DNA of 64,000 nt from Niabella sp. (GTDB lineage: Bacteria > Bacteroidota > Bacteroidia > Chitinophagales > Chitinophagaceae), in contig JAGIAT010000007.1 in the NCBI GenBank assembly GCA_017744715.1, positions 306,202 through 370,201 on the forward strand. The letters are read 5' to 3'. Under the pieces are notes generated by a model. That model worked only from the letters and a program-made list of their open reading frames with translations. It did no database searches and had not been told where the DNA came from. The position numbers and the translations under genes are program-made. The stretch's first letter is position 1. The number at the start of each line of letters is the position of its first letter. This document shows, one piece after another, positions 8,332 to 17,755 of this stretch.

Positions 8332-10704
8332 ATGATCAAAAATTATTTCAAAACCGCGTGGCGTAACCTGGTCAGGAATAAGGTTTATTCCCTGATCAAT
8401 ATCCTGGGCTTAAGTATTGGTATGGCGGCCTGTATGTTGATCCTTTTGTGGATCCAGAACCAGGTCAGCCACGATCAGTTTCATAAGAACCTGGATCAGA
8501 TCCAGGTGGTGAACAACCGCGATATCGGGGATGGGGTAAAGTTTGCCTGGTCATGGACGCCCAATATTATGGGGCCTACATTAAAAAAAGACTATCCGGA
8601 AGTTGCGGAGGCCGTACGGTATTCCGAGGTGGGAAATTTTCTTTTTACGGTAGGGGAAAAGAAAATGGTGCCTTCGGGAGCGTTTGCCGATCCGGCCTTT
8701 CTCTCCGTGTTTACCTTTCCTTTGGCGGCGGGTGAGGCAACGAATGCATTAAAGGAAGTATACAATATTGTGCTGACAGAGAAACTGGCCACAAGCCTGT
8801 TTGGGGCGGAGGATCCTATCGGTAAAATTGTGAAACTTGACAGTGCCGATCATTTTAAAGTGACCGGGGTATTAAAAAACCTGCCGGATAATACTGCTTT
8901 TGATTTTGCGTACCTGCTTCCCTGGACGTATAAAGATAAGTTGGGATGGACGGATAGTGCCTGGGGTAATAACGGGGTACAAACCTATGTAATGCTAAAG
9001 CCCGGCGCTTCGGAAGCGGCCTTCGATCAGAAAATAAATAAGATCACTACCCGCCATTTATCAGACAACCCGCTGTATAAGAACCGGGAGGTGTTTACAC
9101 AGCCGTTTAAAGAACAATGGTTATACTCCAAACAGGAAAACGGTCAGTATGTGGGCGGGCGTATCGATATGGTACGGATGTTTACTGCAATAGCCCTGCT
9201 TATATTGATCATTGCCTGTATCAATTTTATGAACCTGAGTACTGCCCGAAGCGAAAAGCGTGCAAAGGAAGTGGGCATCCGTAAGGTAGTAGGTGCGCAG
9301 AAAACAGGACTGATCGCCCAGTTTATCGGCGAAAGTATTTTGCTGTCTGGTATTGCATTCCTGCTGGCATTGACGATTGTGATCATCAGCCTTCCGGGAT
9401 TCAGCACGCTGGTTGATCAGCAATTGCACCTGCCGTTTAAGAACCCCTTGTTCTGGGTATCGGCACTTGGATTTATCCTGTTTAGCGGGGTATTGGCAGG
9501 TAGTTACCCCGCGTTCTATTTATCGGCCTTTAACCCCGTAAAAGTATTGAAGGGCTTTTTCAAGTCGTCTACGGCGGCGGTGAATCCGAGGAAGATCCTT
9601 GTGGTGATCCAGTTCACCTTTGCGGTATTGCTGATCATTTCTACATTTATCGTGATGCAGCAGATCAAACATGCGCAAACCCGCGATAACGGGTATGATG
9701 CACGGAACCTGATTTTTGTAAAGATGAACGGAACCATTGAGCAGCACTTTGCCCTGATCCGGAATGAACTGATCAGCCGGGGGGCTGCCGTTTCCGTTAC
9801 CAAATCCATGAGCCCTATTACGGAGCGTTACAGCGATAGCTGGAACTTTTCCTGGACGGGTGGTACGGAGGAAGATAAAAAGGTAGACTTTGTGAGAATG
9901 GCTTCAGATGCCGATTTTGTAAAAACCCTGGGTACAAAGCTGGTGATGGGCCGCGATATTGATATTTACAAATATCCGGGCGATTCCAATGCCATCCTGC
10001 TGAATGAAACCGCAGCGAAAGTGATGCATCTGAAAGATCCGCTGACAGCAACGCTAAAGGCGGATGATATTGAGTGGAAAGTGGTGGGTGTGGTAAAAGA
10101 TTTTATATACCAGTCGCCTTACGAAAAGGTGCAGCAGCTGATCGTTTTTGGTCCCAAATCCTGGTTCAATACCCTCCATTTTAAACTGAACCCGGCCAAT
10201 ACAACCCAGCAGAACCTGGATATAGCCGCCGGAATTTTCAAACAGTTCAACCCGGAATATCCTTTTGACTACAAATTTGTGGATGCGGAATATGCCCGGA
10301 AGTTTAAGGAGGAACAGAAAACAGGTACAATGGCGGCTTTGTTTGCGGGGTTAACGATCTTTATTTCCTGTTTGGGTTTATTTGCGCTGTCTACCTATAT
10401 GGCCGAAACGCGTATTAAGGAGATTGGTGTGCGTAAAGTACTGGGGGCTACCGTTTTTAATATCACTTCATTATTGTCCGCGTCTTTCTTAAAACTCGTT
10501 ATTATTTCCTGCCTGGTTGCATCGCCCATCGCCTGGTTTGTAATGAGCAGGTGGCTGAAAAATTATGAGTACCGCATTTCGATCGGGTGGCCTGTATTTG
10601 CCGGCACCGGCTTGCTGGTAATGATGATTGCGCTGGCTACGATCAGTTTTCAGTCGGTAAGAGCTGCCCTGGCCAACCCGGTGAAGGCGTTGCGATCGGA
10701 GTAA
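8332..10704 (+). CDS. MacB/FtsX-type ABC permease, array member 1
   Basis: Inner-membrane permease of 790 residues built from two similar halves. TM1 spans about 20-42, the first periplasmic MacB_PCD-like domain 43-280, TM2-TM4 285-400, TM5 about 421-441, the second periplasmic domain 445-665 and TM6-TM8 670-780. Each FtsX bundle carries the cytoplasmic coupling segment (K)EVGIRK: at 313-318 and again at 697-702. The half-end motif NPVKVLKG (401-408) is mirrored by the C-terminal NPVKALRSE. No ATPase domain is fused. It belongs to the subgroup with a (Q/R)W.LY...GG.I..V signature before TM2, shared with members 3, 6, 9 and 11. Confidence 0.94.
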   Translation: MIKNYFKTAWRNLVRNKVYSLINILGLSIGMAACMLILLWIQNQVSHDQFHKNLDQIQVVNNRDIGDGVKFAWSWTPNIMGPTLKKDYPEVAEAVRYSEVGNFLFTVGEKKMVPSGAFADPAFLSVFTFPLAAGEATNALKEVYNIVLTEKLATSLFGAEDPIGKIVKLDSADHFKVTGVLKNLPDNTAFDFAYLLPWTYKDKLGWTDSAWGNNGVQTYVMLKPGASEAAFDQKINKITTRHLSDNPLYKNREVFTQPFKEQWLYSKQENGQYVGGRIDMVRMFTAIALLILIIACINFMNLSTARSEKRAKEVGIRKVVGAQKTGLIAQFIGESILLSGIAFLLALTIVIISLPGFSTLVDQQLHLPFKNPLFWVSALGFILFSGVLAGSYPAFYLSAFNPVKVLKGFFKSSTAAVNPRKILVVIQFTFAVLLIISTFIVMQQIKHAQTRDNGYDARNLIFVKMNGTIEQHFALIRNELISRGAAVSVTKSMSPITERYSDSWNFSWTGGTEEDKKVDFVRMASDADFVKTLGTKLVMGRDIDIYKYPGDSNAILLNETAAKVMHLKDPLTATLKADDIEWKVVGVVKDFIYQSPYEKVQQLIVFGPKSWFNTLHFKLNPANTTQQNLDIAAGIFKQFNPEYPFDYKFVDAEYARKFKEEQKTGTMAALFAGLTIFISCLGLFALSTYMAETRIKEIGVRKVLGATVFNITSLLSASFLKLVIISCLVASPIAWFVMSRWLKNYEYRISIGWPVFAGTGLLVMMIALATISFQSVRAALANPVKALRSE

Positions 10705-10707
10705 GGG

Positions 10708-11200
10708 AGGTTTCAGGTTTCATGTTCAAGGTTTAAGGTTGGATCCGTTTGATGCTCGATGCCATATCACTGATCACGAGGCAACACCGTCTGAAAACTC
10801 AATACTGAATACTGAAAACTGAATACTGATAACTAAAAGCGAAGCGCCGGTTTCAGGTTTCATGTTCAAGGTTTAAGGTTGGATCCGTTTGATGCAGTAT
10901 CACCGATCATGAGGCAACACCGTCTGATAACTGAATACTGATATCTGAAAACTGGTGTTTGTTTAAGGTTTAATGTTCAATGTTCCAGGTTGGATCCGTT
11001 TGATGCAGTATCACCGATCACGAGGCAACACAATCTGAAAACTGATGACTAAAAGCGAAGCGCCGGTTTAAGGTTTAATGTTCAATGTTCCAGGGTGGAT
11101 CCGTTTGATGCAGTATCACCGATCACGAGGCAACACCGTCTGATAACTGAAAACTGATAACTGAATACTGACAACTGACGTCTAAAAACTAAAAATCTCA
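10708..11200. repeat. Four tandem copies of a composite intergenic repeat
   Basis: Copies run approximately 10708-10848, 10849-10956, 10957-11063 and 11064-11200. Each has a left block of GGTTTAA/GGTTTCA/TGTTCAA heptamers, a ~45-bp non-heptameric core (GGATCCGTT to GAGGCAACAC) and a right block of CTGAAAA/CTGATAA/CTGAATA heptamers. Copies 1 and 3 also end with a GCGAAGCGCC word. No gene is visible in this 501-bp gap. Confidence 0.85.
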
Positions 11201-11205
11201 ACACC

Positions 11206-13602
11206 ATGATCCGAATGTATCTCAAAACAATGTTCCGGAGCCTTTGGAAAAACAAAACGTTCTCTTTCATCAATATCATGGGGCTTTCTGTTGGCCTTAC
11301 CAGTTGTTTGCTCATTGCTGTGTATATAAAGCAACAGCTGGATTTTGATATTTTCCAGGATAAGGGCGACCGGATCGCCCGTGTGCTTATGGAATACAGT
11401 TTTGAAGGCAGCTCCGTATCCAATAAGGGCAATTACACAAGCGTTCGGGTGCCATTGGTATTGAAAAATAATTTTCCGGAGGTAGAAGATGCCGTCATCC
11501 TGGCACAAACGAAACGGATCGTTCAAACGGGAGCAAATCTTATTACAGAGAACCGGTTTATGTATGCCGATGCCGCTTTCTTTAACCTGTTCAGCTTTAA
11601 AATACTGAAAGGCGATGCAGGTACCGCGCTGGCCGCTCCATTCCAGGTATTATTAACGGCGTCTACAGCCAATAAATATTTTGGCCATACCGATCCGGTG
11701 GGAAAAACGCTGCGGCTTACCGGCGACAGCAATTTGTACCGCATTACCGGCGTGGTTGCCGACTGTCCGGCAACTTCACAGATCCAGTTTGATTTTTTGG
11801 CCTCGTTTTCATCACTGGGAATCAGCAAGGAACACGAGGAAAGCTATTGGGATGCCAATTATACTACGTATATCCTGTTGCGGAACCGGGAGGCTTTGGC
11901 ACAACTGCAGGCCAAGCTTCCTGCGTTTATGAAAAAAGAAATGGAAGGCAAACATGCAACGGTAAATTTTCACCTGGAGCCGTTTCATAAAATTCATCTG
12001 TATTCAGCGTATGATGCATTCCTGCCCAATGTACCGATCCGTTATATTTATATCCTGGCGGGGATAGCCGCATTGATTTTGGTGATTGCCTGTTTTACCT
12101 ATATTAATTTAAGCACGGCAAGGGCTGCCGAACGGGCAAAAGAAGTGGGCATACGTAAAGTAGCGGGCGCCCATAAGGGGCAGCTCTTCTGGCAGTTTAT
12201 CGGGGAATCGGCGCTTTTGTGTTTTATTGCCGTATTCGTTGGTATGTCGGCCGGAGCGTTGCTGCTTCCGGCGTTCAGCCGCCTGATCGGTCAGCCCGTT
12301 GCTGTTAGCTCCCTGTTTTCATTGCCTGTACTGGGTGTTGCAGTGGGTATTATTTTACTGGTAAGCTTTACCGCCGGATGTTACCCGGCCCTGGTGCTCT
12401 CCGCTTTTCAGCCGGTAAAGGTGTTGAAAGGTGCGTTTAAGCATGCAGGACAGGGACAGTGGCTGCGCCGGGCATTGATCATTTTTCAGTTTATCATTTC
12501 CGTTTTTTTGATTGTTTCCACCTGTATCATACAACAGCAGTTGTATTATATCCGGCATAAAAAACTGGGCTATGACCGGGAGCATATCTTAAAGTTGCCG
12601 ATTCCGTTTACGGTTGAGAATACCGATCTGATCAGGTCGGTATTGAAACAGGATGCAGCCGTATTACAAGTGGCGCGTACCAATAATACTCCGGTGAATA
12701 TGGTTAGCGGCTATAACATGCGCACACCGGAAATGCCGCAAAATGCCCAGATTGCGGTAACGGCCAACCCCATCGATAACGAAGTAATACCGGCCATCGG
12801 GTTGCAGTTGGTGGCGGGTACCAATCTTACCAAACAGGATATCATCGATGCAAATGATTCTGAAGGGAAGGATGAACGGCTGTATCATTTTATTTTAAAC
12901 GAATCGGCTGCAAGGCAGCTGGGGTGGACTCCGCAGGAAGCCATCGGTAAAAAAATGTTCCTGGACGAGTCCCGGCCGGGTTATGTGCGCGGTGTGGTAA
13001 AAGACTTTAATTTTCAACCCCTGCAGCATTCAATAAAGCCCATCGTGCTTTTTTCCAGCACCTACGGGGGCACATTATTGATCAAGATCAGCGGGGCACA
13101 TATGCCTCAAACCCTCGCTTTTTTACAATCGAAATGGAAGCAACTGATGCCTGACCGGCCTTTTGAGTACCGCTTCCTGGATGATGAGTATAATGATCTT
13201 TATGAAAATGAACTGCGGTTTGGAAGGCTCATGAATGTGTTTGCGGCAATCGCCATTTTTCTGGCCTGCGCCGGGCTGTTTGGACTGTCTGTTTATACGG
13301 CACAGCAGCGGATCAAGGAAGTTGGTGTACGCAGGGTACTGGGAGCCGCAACGGGCAGTATCATAGTCCTGTTATCCAGGGATTTTATTAAACTGGCGCT
13401 TATTGCATCCATAATTGCATTTCCTTTTTCGTGGTGGTTTATGCGCAGCTGGCTGCAGCACTATGAATACCGGATTGATATGCGTTGGTGGGTGTTTGCT
13501 GCTGCTGCATTCGCAACCCTGCTGATTGCACTGGTAACGGTAGGTGTTCAGGCCGCCAGGGCCGCGCTGGCCAACCCGGTGAAGGCGTTGCGGTCGGAAT
13601 AG
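11206..13602 (+). CDS. MacB/FtsX-type ABC permease, array member 2
   Basis: Permease of 798 residues, same two-half architecture as member 1, with coupling segments KEVGIRK near 314 and KEVGVRR near 706. The first-half end motif is QPVKVLKG and the C-terminus NPVKALRSE. It groups with members 4 and 10: a KLPAFM-type segment in the first periplasmic domain and a second half with RPFEYRFLDDEYNDLYENELRFG. It is flanked on both sides by composite repeats (four copies before, two after), as if the gene had been inserted into, or duplicated together with, repeat blocks. Its start lies 6 bp after the last repeat copy. Confidence 0.94.
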   Translation: MIRMYLKTMFRSLWKNKTFSFINIMGLSVGLTSCLLIAVYIKQQLDFDIFQDKGDRIARVLMEYSFEGSSVSNKGNYTSVRVPLVLKNNFPEVEDAVILAQTKRIVQTGANLITENRFMYADAAFFNLFSFKILKGDAGTALAAPFQVLLTASTANKYFGHTDPVGKTLRLTGDSNLYRITGVVADCPATSQIQFDFLASFSSLGISKEHEESYWDANYTTYILLRNREALAQLQAKLPAFMKKEMEGKHATVNFHLEPFHKIHLYSAYDAFLPNVPIRYIYILAGIAALILVIACFTYINLSTARAAERAKEVGIRKVAGAHKGQLFWQFIGESALLCFIAVFVGMSAGALLLPAFSRLIGQPVAVSSLFSLPVLGVAVGIILLVSFTAGCYPALVLSAFQPVKVLKGAFKHAGQGQWLRRALIIFQFIISVFLIVSTCIIQQQLYYIRHKKLGYDREHILKLPIPFTVENTDLIRSVLKQDAAVLQVARTNNTPVNMVSGYNMRTPEMPQNAQIAVTANPIDNEVIPAIGLQLVAGTNLTKQDIIDANDSEGKDERLYHFILNESAARQLGWTPQEAIGKKMFLDESRPGYVRGVVKDFNFQPLQHSIKPIVLFSSTYGGTLLIKISGAHMPQTLAFLQSKWKQLMPDRPFEYRFLDDEYNDLYENELRFGRLMNVFAAIAIFLACAGLFGLSVYTAQQRIKEVGVRRVLGAATGSIIVLLSRDFIKLALIASIIAFPFSWWFMRSWLQHYEYRIDMRWWVFAAAAFATLLIALVTVGVQAARAALANPVKALRSE

Positions 13603-13607
13603 AGAAC

Positions 13608-13886
13608 GTTTCAGGTTTAACGTTCAAGGTTTAAGGTTGGATTCCGTTCCTGCCTGATGCAGTATCACCGATCACGAGGCAACACCTGCTGAAAACTGAG
13701 AACTGAATACTGAAAACTGGTGGCTAAAATCGAAGCGCCGGTTTCAGGTTTAACGTTCAGGGTTTAAGGTTGGATTCCGTTCCTACCTGATGCAGCATCA
13801 CCGATCACGAGGCAACATCGTCTGAGAACTGAAAACTGATAACTGAAGACTGAATACTGATGTCTGAAAACTGATATCTGAGCGCT
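13608..13886. repeat. Two tandem copies of the composite intergenic repeat
   Basis: Copies at about 13608-13738 and 13739-13886 have the same core and heptamer blocks as 10708-11200. The remaining ~100 bp before 13988 hold the TGTAACATTT word (13886) and a small GCCGG dyad around 13928-13942. Confidence 0.85.
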
Positions 13887-13987
13887 GTAACATTTCTCCG
13901 ATATCTGCGATTAACTATTAAACACCGGGCTTTGCCGGCCCGGATATACGAATGCACCAACCATTCTTACGAAACAAAAATGATAAC

Positions 13988-15028
13988 ATGAAAAAGAACG
14001 TTTTATTTTTACTCCTGCTGCTGGCAGCCTTCTGTTCCAATGCGCAGCGGAATTCCGGTACGGCACCGTACCTTACAAAGTCCTTCAGTACCGCATCCAT
14101 AAAAGAGGTAAGGGCCGAAACCTCGGGCGGGTCTATATCCGTTGAGGGCGGAAAAACTTCAGGCCTGGTGGAAGTATATGTGGAACCGTCTAACGACGGC
14201 CTGCGAAAAAGGATGTCCGAGCAGGATATTAAGTCGGTACTGGATCAATACTACGACCTGGAGGTGAGCACTTCCGGCAATGTACTGGTAGCGAAAGCAT
14301 TCCGGAAAGATCGTGGCTGGAGCGATAAAACGGCCCTGTCGATTTCTTTTAGGATCTATACCGGAACGGATGTACGCACCGATTTAAAAACCAGCGGCGG
14401 AAGTATTCATCTGCAGGCGCTGAAGGGCGATCAGTTTTTTAAAACCAGCGGCGGCAGCCTGCTCGTGCGCGATGTTTCCGGAAGAATCGCCGGCAAAACC
14501 TCCGGCGGCAGTATCGATGTGTCGGACACGCGGGATGAAATCGATCTTACCACCAGCGGCGGTTCTATCAAAGCCGATCATCTGACGGGCCGGATACGGC
14601 TGAAGACATCGGGCGGTTCGCTGAACTTATCGGATCTCTCGGGCAATATTGAAGCACGTACCAGTGGCGGATCGATCACGGCATCGGATATTAAAGGCGA
14701 TCTGGTTACCAGTACATCCGGCGGCAGCGTTACCTTAAGAGGCATTAACGGAAATCTGGATGCCAGTACATCCGGTGGCCGGATCCGCGCGGAACTGGTA
14801 GGCACCAAAGATTTTGTAAAACTGCGTACGTCCGCCGGCGGTGTAAACGTGGATCTGCCGCAGACGGGTGATGCACAGTTGAACCTGCGGGGAAGTAAAG
14901 TAAATGTGAGCCGGCTGGGAAATTTCAGCGGGTCCATTGAAAAAGACCATGTAAGGGGAAGGATCGGATCGGGAAAGTTGCTTGTTGAGGTGACGGCCTC
15001 CAGCGGTAATGTTGATGTAAATATGTAA
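13988..15028 (+). CDS. Secreted repeat protein, DUF4097-like putative adhesin
   Basis: Protein of 346 residues with a signal peptide (about 1-20, ending SNAQ). The motif TSGG(S/R) recurs at residues 135, 153, 171, 189, 207, 225, 243 and 261, exactly 18 residues apart, with further copies at 45 and 281. This spacing implies a beta-solenoid with one turn per repeat. Codons for TSGGS differ between copies, so the repeats are old. The ATG at 13988 is used because the upstream in-frame ATG (13952) would bury the signal peptide. It is the only non-permease gene inside the run from 8332 to 42706, and a strong terminator follows. A surface or periplasmic structural role is inferred; substrate unknown. 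Confidence 0.88.
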   Translation: MKKNVLFLLLLLAAFCSNAQRNSGTAPYLTKSFSTASIKEVRAETSGGSISVEGGKTSGLVEVYVEPSNDGLRKRMSEQDIKSVLDQYYDLEVSTSGNVLVAKAFRKDRGWSDKTALSISFRIYTGTDVRTDLKTSGGSIHLQALKGDQFFKTSGGSLLVRDVSGRIAGKTSGGSIDVSDTRDEIDLTTSGGSIKADHLTGRIRLKTSGGSLNLSDLSGNIEARTSGGSITASDIKGDLVTSTSGGSVTLRGINGNLDASTSGGRIRAELVGTKDFVKLRTSAGGVNVDLPQTGDAQLNLRGSKVNVSRLGNFSGSIEKDHVRGRIGSGKLLVEVTASSGNVDVNM

Positions 15029-15052
15029 TATGATAAACCACAACTCTTGTTT

Positions 15053-15081
15053 AAAACTGTACCGAAAGCGTACAGTTTTTT
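15053..15081 (+). terminator. Rho-independent terminator
   Basis: A perfect 10-bp stem AAAACTGTAC / GTACAGTTTT with a 7-nt loop is followed by a T run. It separates the repeat protein from permease 3. Confidence 0.85.
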
Positions 15082-15165
15082 GTTTTAAAAGCGGACATAA
15101 TAGGCTGACTTATTTTTTTAACATGTTGATTATTATTTTTTTATAATTGCGGCACCATCGTTGGT
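15081..15165 (+). promoter_or_regulatory. Putative activator site plus sigma-54-like promoter for permeases 3 onward
   Basis: TGTTTTAAAAGCGGACA lies at 15081-15097. The -24-like box CGGCAC starts at 15150 (69 bp later), followed by N5 and TTGGT. A possible first copy, TGTACCGAAAGCGTACA at 15058-15074, fits the spacing (92 bp) but is also the terminator hairpin, so it may be coincidental. The permease start is 124 bp after the -24 box. Confidence 0.5.
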
Positions 15166-15273
15166 TCACAATATGCGTTACGTATGGGATCAATTAAATT
15201 TTACAGGGCAGCCATATGCTCATCAACGATATTAAAAATTGCGTAGGCCGTTAAAAGCGGGGGGTAAACAACA

Positions 15274-17658
15274 ATGATCAAAAACTATATAAATACCGCC
15301 TGGAGAAATCTGTTAAAGAGCAAAGTATTTGCTGTAACAAATATTATCGGACTTTCGATAGGGATGGCGGTCACCATACTGATTGCCGTGTGGATCTGGA
15401 ATGAGTGCTCCTATAATAAGCAGCTACCAAACTATAAAAGCATTGCCCGGGTAATGCAACATAAAACCAATAAAGGAGTGATTCAAACCGGAGCGACAAC
15501 GCCCTACCCGTTAGGCGAAGCGCTCCGGCAGGAGTATGGCAACCTGTTTAAGCAGGTGGTAGTAGGTACAGCCATATTTGGCCATTCGGTTAAAACCGGT
15601 GATAAGCAGCTGAACCTGGAGGGTGGTTTTTTTGAACCCGGATTGGGAAAACTGCTGGGGTTGAAGGTGATCGATGGTGTACAAAACGGTCTTGATGATA
15701 TCAACAGTATCATGCTGGCTGCATCTGCCGCCCGGTCTTTTTTTGGCACCACTGCTGCAGTTGGAAAAACAATAACACTGGATAATGACCTGGTGGTAAA
15801 GGTGACCGGTGTGTATGAAGATCTTTCAAAAAACTCCGATTTCGGGGAGTTGCTGTTTATAGCGCCCTGGAGCCTGTTCCTGCGTCATACTGATTGGATC
15901 CGCATGGCTGAAGATCCCTGGCGCCCCAACGCATTTATTACCTACGTGCAGCTCAATAACGGACAGGATGCCCGGCAGGTATCCGGATTGATAAAGGAGG
16001 TGCGGTTGAGGCATGTGAACGAGCGGCTGGCACTTCAGAAGCCGGAGCTGTTTTTACAACCCATGGAGCAATGGTATCTGTATGATGCGTTTAAAAACGG
16101 GGTGAATGTGGGTGGACGCATTCAGTATGTATGGATGTTTGGCGTAATTGGCGTTTTTGTATTATTGCTGGCCTGCATCAACTTTATGAACCTGAGCACC
16201 GCCCGCAGTATAAAAAGAGCAAGAGAAGTAGGGATCCGTAAAACGATCGGATCGCGCCGTAAGCAACTGATCGTGCAGTTCTTTTGCGAATCGCTGTTGT
16301 ACGCGGTACTCGCATTTGCCGCAAGCCTGGTATTGGTAGCCCTGGCCATGCCGCTGTTTAACACCATTGCCGGTAAAGCGATGCCTTCCGTTTGGAAGGA
16401 ACCGTTGTTCTGGACCGCTTCTGTGTTTTTCTGTTTGTTTACAGGATTGCTGGCCGGTATTTACCCCGCTTTGTACCTGTCTTCCTTCCACCCGGTTAAG
16501 GTGCTGAAGGGCACATTTAAAGCCGGCCGGTTTGCCGGAATGCAGCGCCAGGTACTGGTGGTTGTGCAGTTTACCATATCCATCGTGCTGATCATCGGAA
16601 CCATTGTTGTATTCAACCAGATCCGGTTTACAAAAAACCGCCCGATCGGGTACGACCGGAACGGGCTGGTAATAATGGATGTGAATACCACCGGGATCCG
16701 CGATCACTTTGAAGTGATCCGGAAACAGCTGCAGGACCAGGGAAGCATCCTGTCCATAGCGGAAACGAATGGATCGGTCAGCGGTGATTTTTCAACCACT
16801 ACGGGTATCGATTGGCCCGGTAAAGAAGCGGGTACCAGTGCCGAATTCCCTTTCGTGGGCGTTGGGTATGACTTTGGAAAAACCATTAACTGGCAGGTGG
16901 TGGCCGGGCGCGACTTTTCGAAGGAGTATCCGTCCGATTCAACCGCAGTGATCCTCAACGAAGCCGCAGTAAAATATATGGAACTCAAACAACCGGTGGG
17001 TTCGGTTATTTATGCCGAAAAAACGCCCATAACGATTGTTGGTGTGGTGAAGAACATTATTATGGAATCGCCGTATGCATCGGAGCGGCCGGCGCTGTTT
17101 TATTTTGACAAAAACGCTTCCGGCTTCCTGATGGCCCGCATCAACCCGGCGGCAAGTGCCGCAGCGGCTATTAAACAGTTGCAGGAGATGTATAAAACCT
17201 ACGCCCCGGATCAGCCTTTTCATTATGAGTTTGTAGATGACGCCTTTAATAAGAAATTTGGCGATGAGGAACGGCTGGGCATCCTTGGAGGTGGATTCGC
17301 CGTACTGGCGATCTTTATCAGCTGTTTGGGATTATTTGGGATGGCGTCTTTTATGGCAGAACAGCGGATAAAAGAGATTGGTGTACGTAAAGTGTTGGGG
17401 GCTTCGGTACTGGGGCTTTGGAAATTATTATCGCAGGATTTTATACGCCTGATCTTCCTCGCTTTGCTGATTGCCATTCCGGCCGGCTGGTATTGCATGC
17501 ATGCCTGGCTGCAACACTATAGTTACCGGGTTGCCATATCCTGGCCGGTTTTTGTGATGGCCGCATCCGGCGCCATTTTGATTGCTTTGATCACCGTAAG
17601 TTTCCAGGCAATAAAAGCGGCGGTGGCCAACCCGGTACGTGCGTTGAGATCGGAGTAG
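15274..17658 (+). CDS. MacB/FtsX-type ABC permease, array member 3
   Basis: Permease of 794 residues with coupling segments REVGIRKTIGSRRKQL near 319 and KEIGVRKVLGA near 702, half-end motif HPVKVLKG, and C-terminus NPVRALRSE. It is closest in sequence to members 9 and 11: EQWYLYDAFKNG before TM2, then GVFVLLLACINFMNLSTARSIKRAREVG. It is the first gene after the promoter at 15150 and would head a run of nine permeases (3 to 11) without another recognisable promoter or strong terminator. Confidence 0.94.
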   Translation: MIKNYINTAWRNLLKSKVFAVTNIIGLSIGMAVTILIAVWIWNECSYNKQLPNYKSIARVMQHKTNKGVIQTGATTPYPLGEALRQEYGNLFKQVVVGTAIFGHSVKTGDKQLNLEGGFFEPGLGKLLGLKVIDGVQNGLDDINSIMLAASAARSFFGTTAAVGKTITLDNDLVVKVTGVYEDLSKNSDFGELLFIAPWSLFLRHTDWIRMAEDPWRPNAFITYVQLNNGQDARQVSGLIKEVRLRHVNERLALQKPELFLQPMEQWYLYDAFKNGVNVGGRIQYVWMFGVIGVFVLLLACINFMNLSTARSIKRAREVGIRKTIGSRRKQLIVQFFCESLLYAVLAFAASLVLVALAMPLFNTIAGKAMPSVWKEPLFWTASVFFCLFTGLLAGIYPALYLSSFHPVKVLKGTFKAGRFAGMQRQVLVVVQFTISIVLIIGTIVVFNQIRFTKNRPIGYDRNGLVIMDVNTTGIRDHFEVIRKQLQDQGSILSIAETNGSVSGDFSTTTGIDWPGKEAGTSAEFPFVGVGYDFGKTINWQVVAGRDFSKEYPSDSTAVILNEAAVKYMELKQPVGSVIYAEKTPITIVGVVKNIIMESPYASERPALFYFDKNASGFLMARINPAASAAAAIKQLQEMYKTYAPDQPFHYEFVDDAFNKKFGDEERLGILGGGFAVLAIFISCLGLFGMASFMAEQRIKEIGVRKVLGASVLGLWKLLSQDFIRLIFLALLIAIPAGWYCMHAWLQHYSYRVAISWPVFVMAASGAILIALITVSFQAIKAAVANPVRALRSE

Positions 17659-17697
17659 ACGAGTGGTGACCAGGGAATGGGAGGCCGTAAATAACAC

Positions 17698-17739
17698 TTC
17701 TCACTATAAACTTTTCACTATAAACTTCTCACCCGTAAC
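17698..17739. repeat. Heptamer array, TTCTCAC/TATAAAC alternating
   Basis: Six 7-bp units alternate TTCTCAC (or TTTTCAC) with TATAAAC, giving a 14-bp super-period. It ends 16 bp before the start of permease 4. Confidence 0.7.
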
Positions 17740-17755
17740 TAAAAAAACAAAACCA

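Noticed and set aside
15058..15074. Outer activator site upstream of permease 3
   Set aside because: It fits the spacing but is part of the perfect terminator stem 15053-15079, so I do not count it as independent support.
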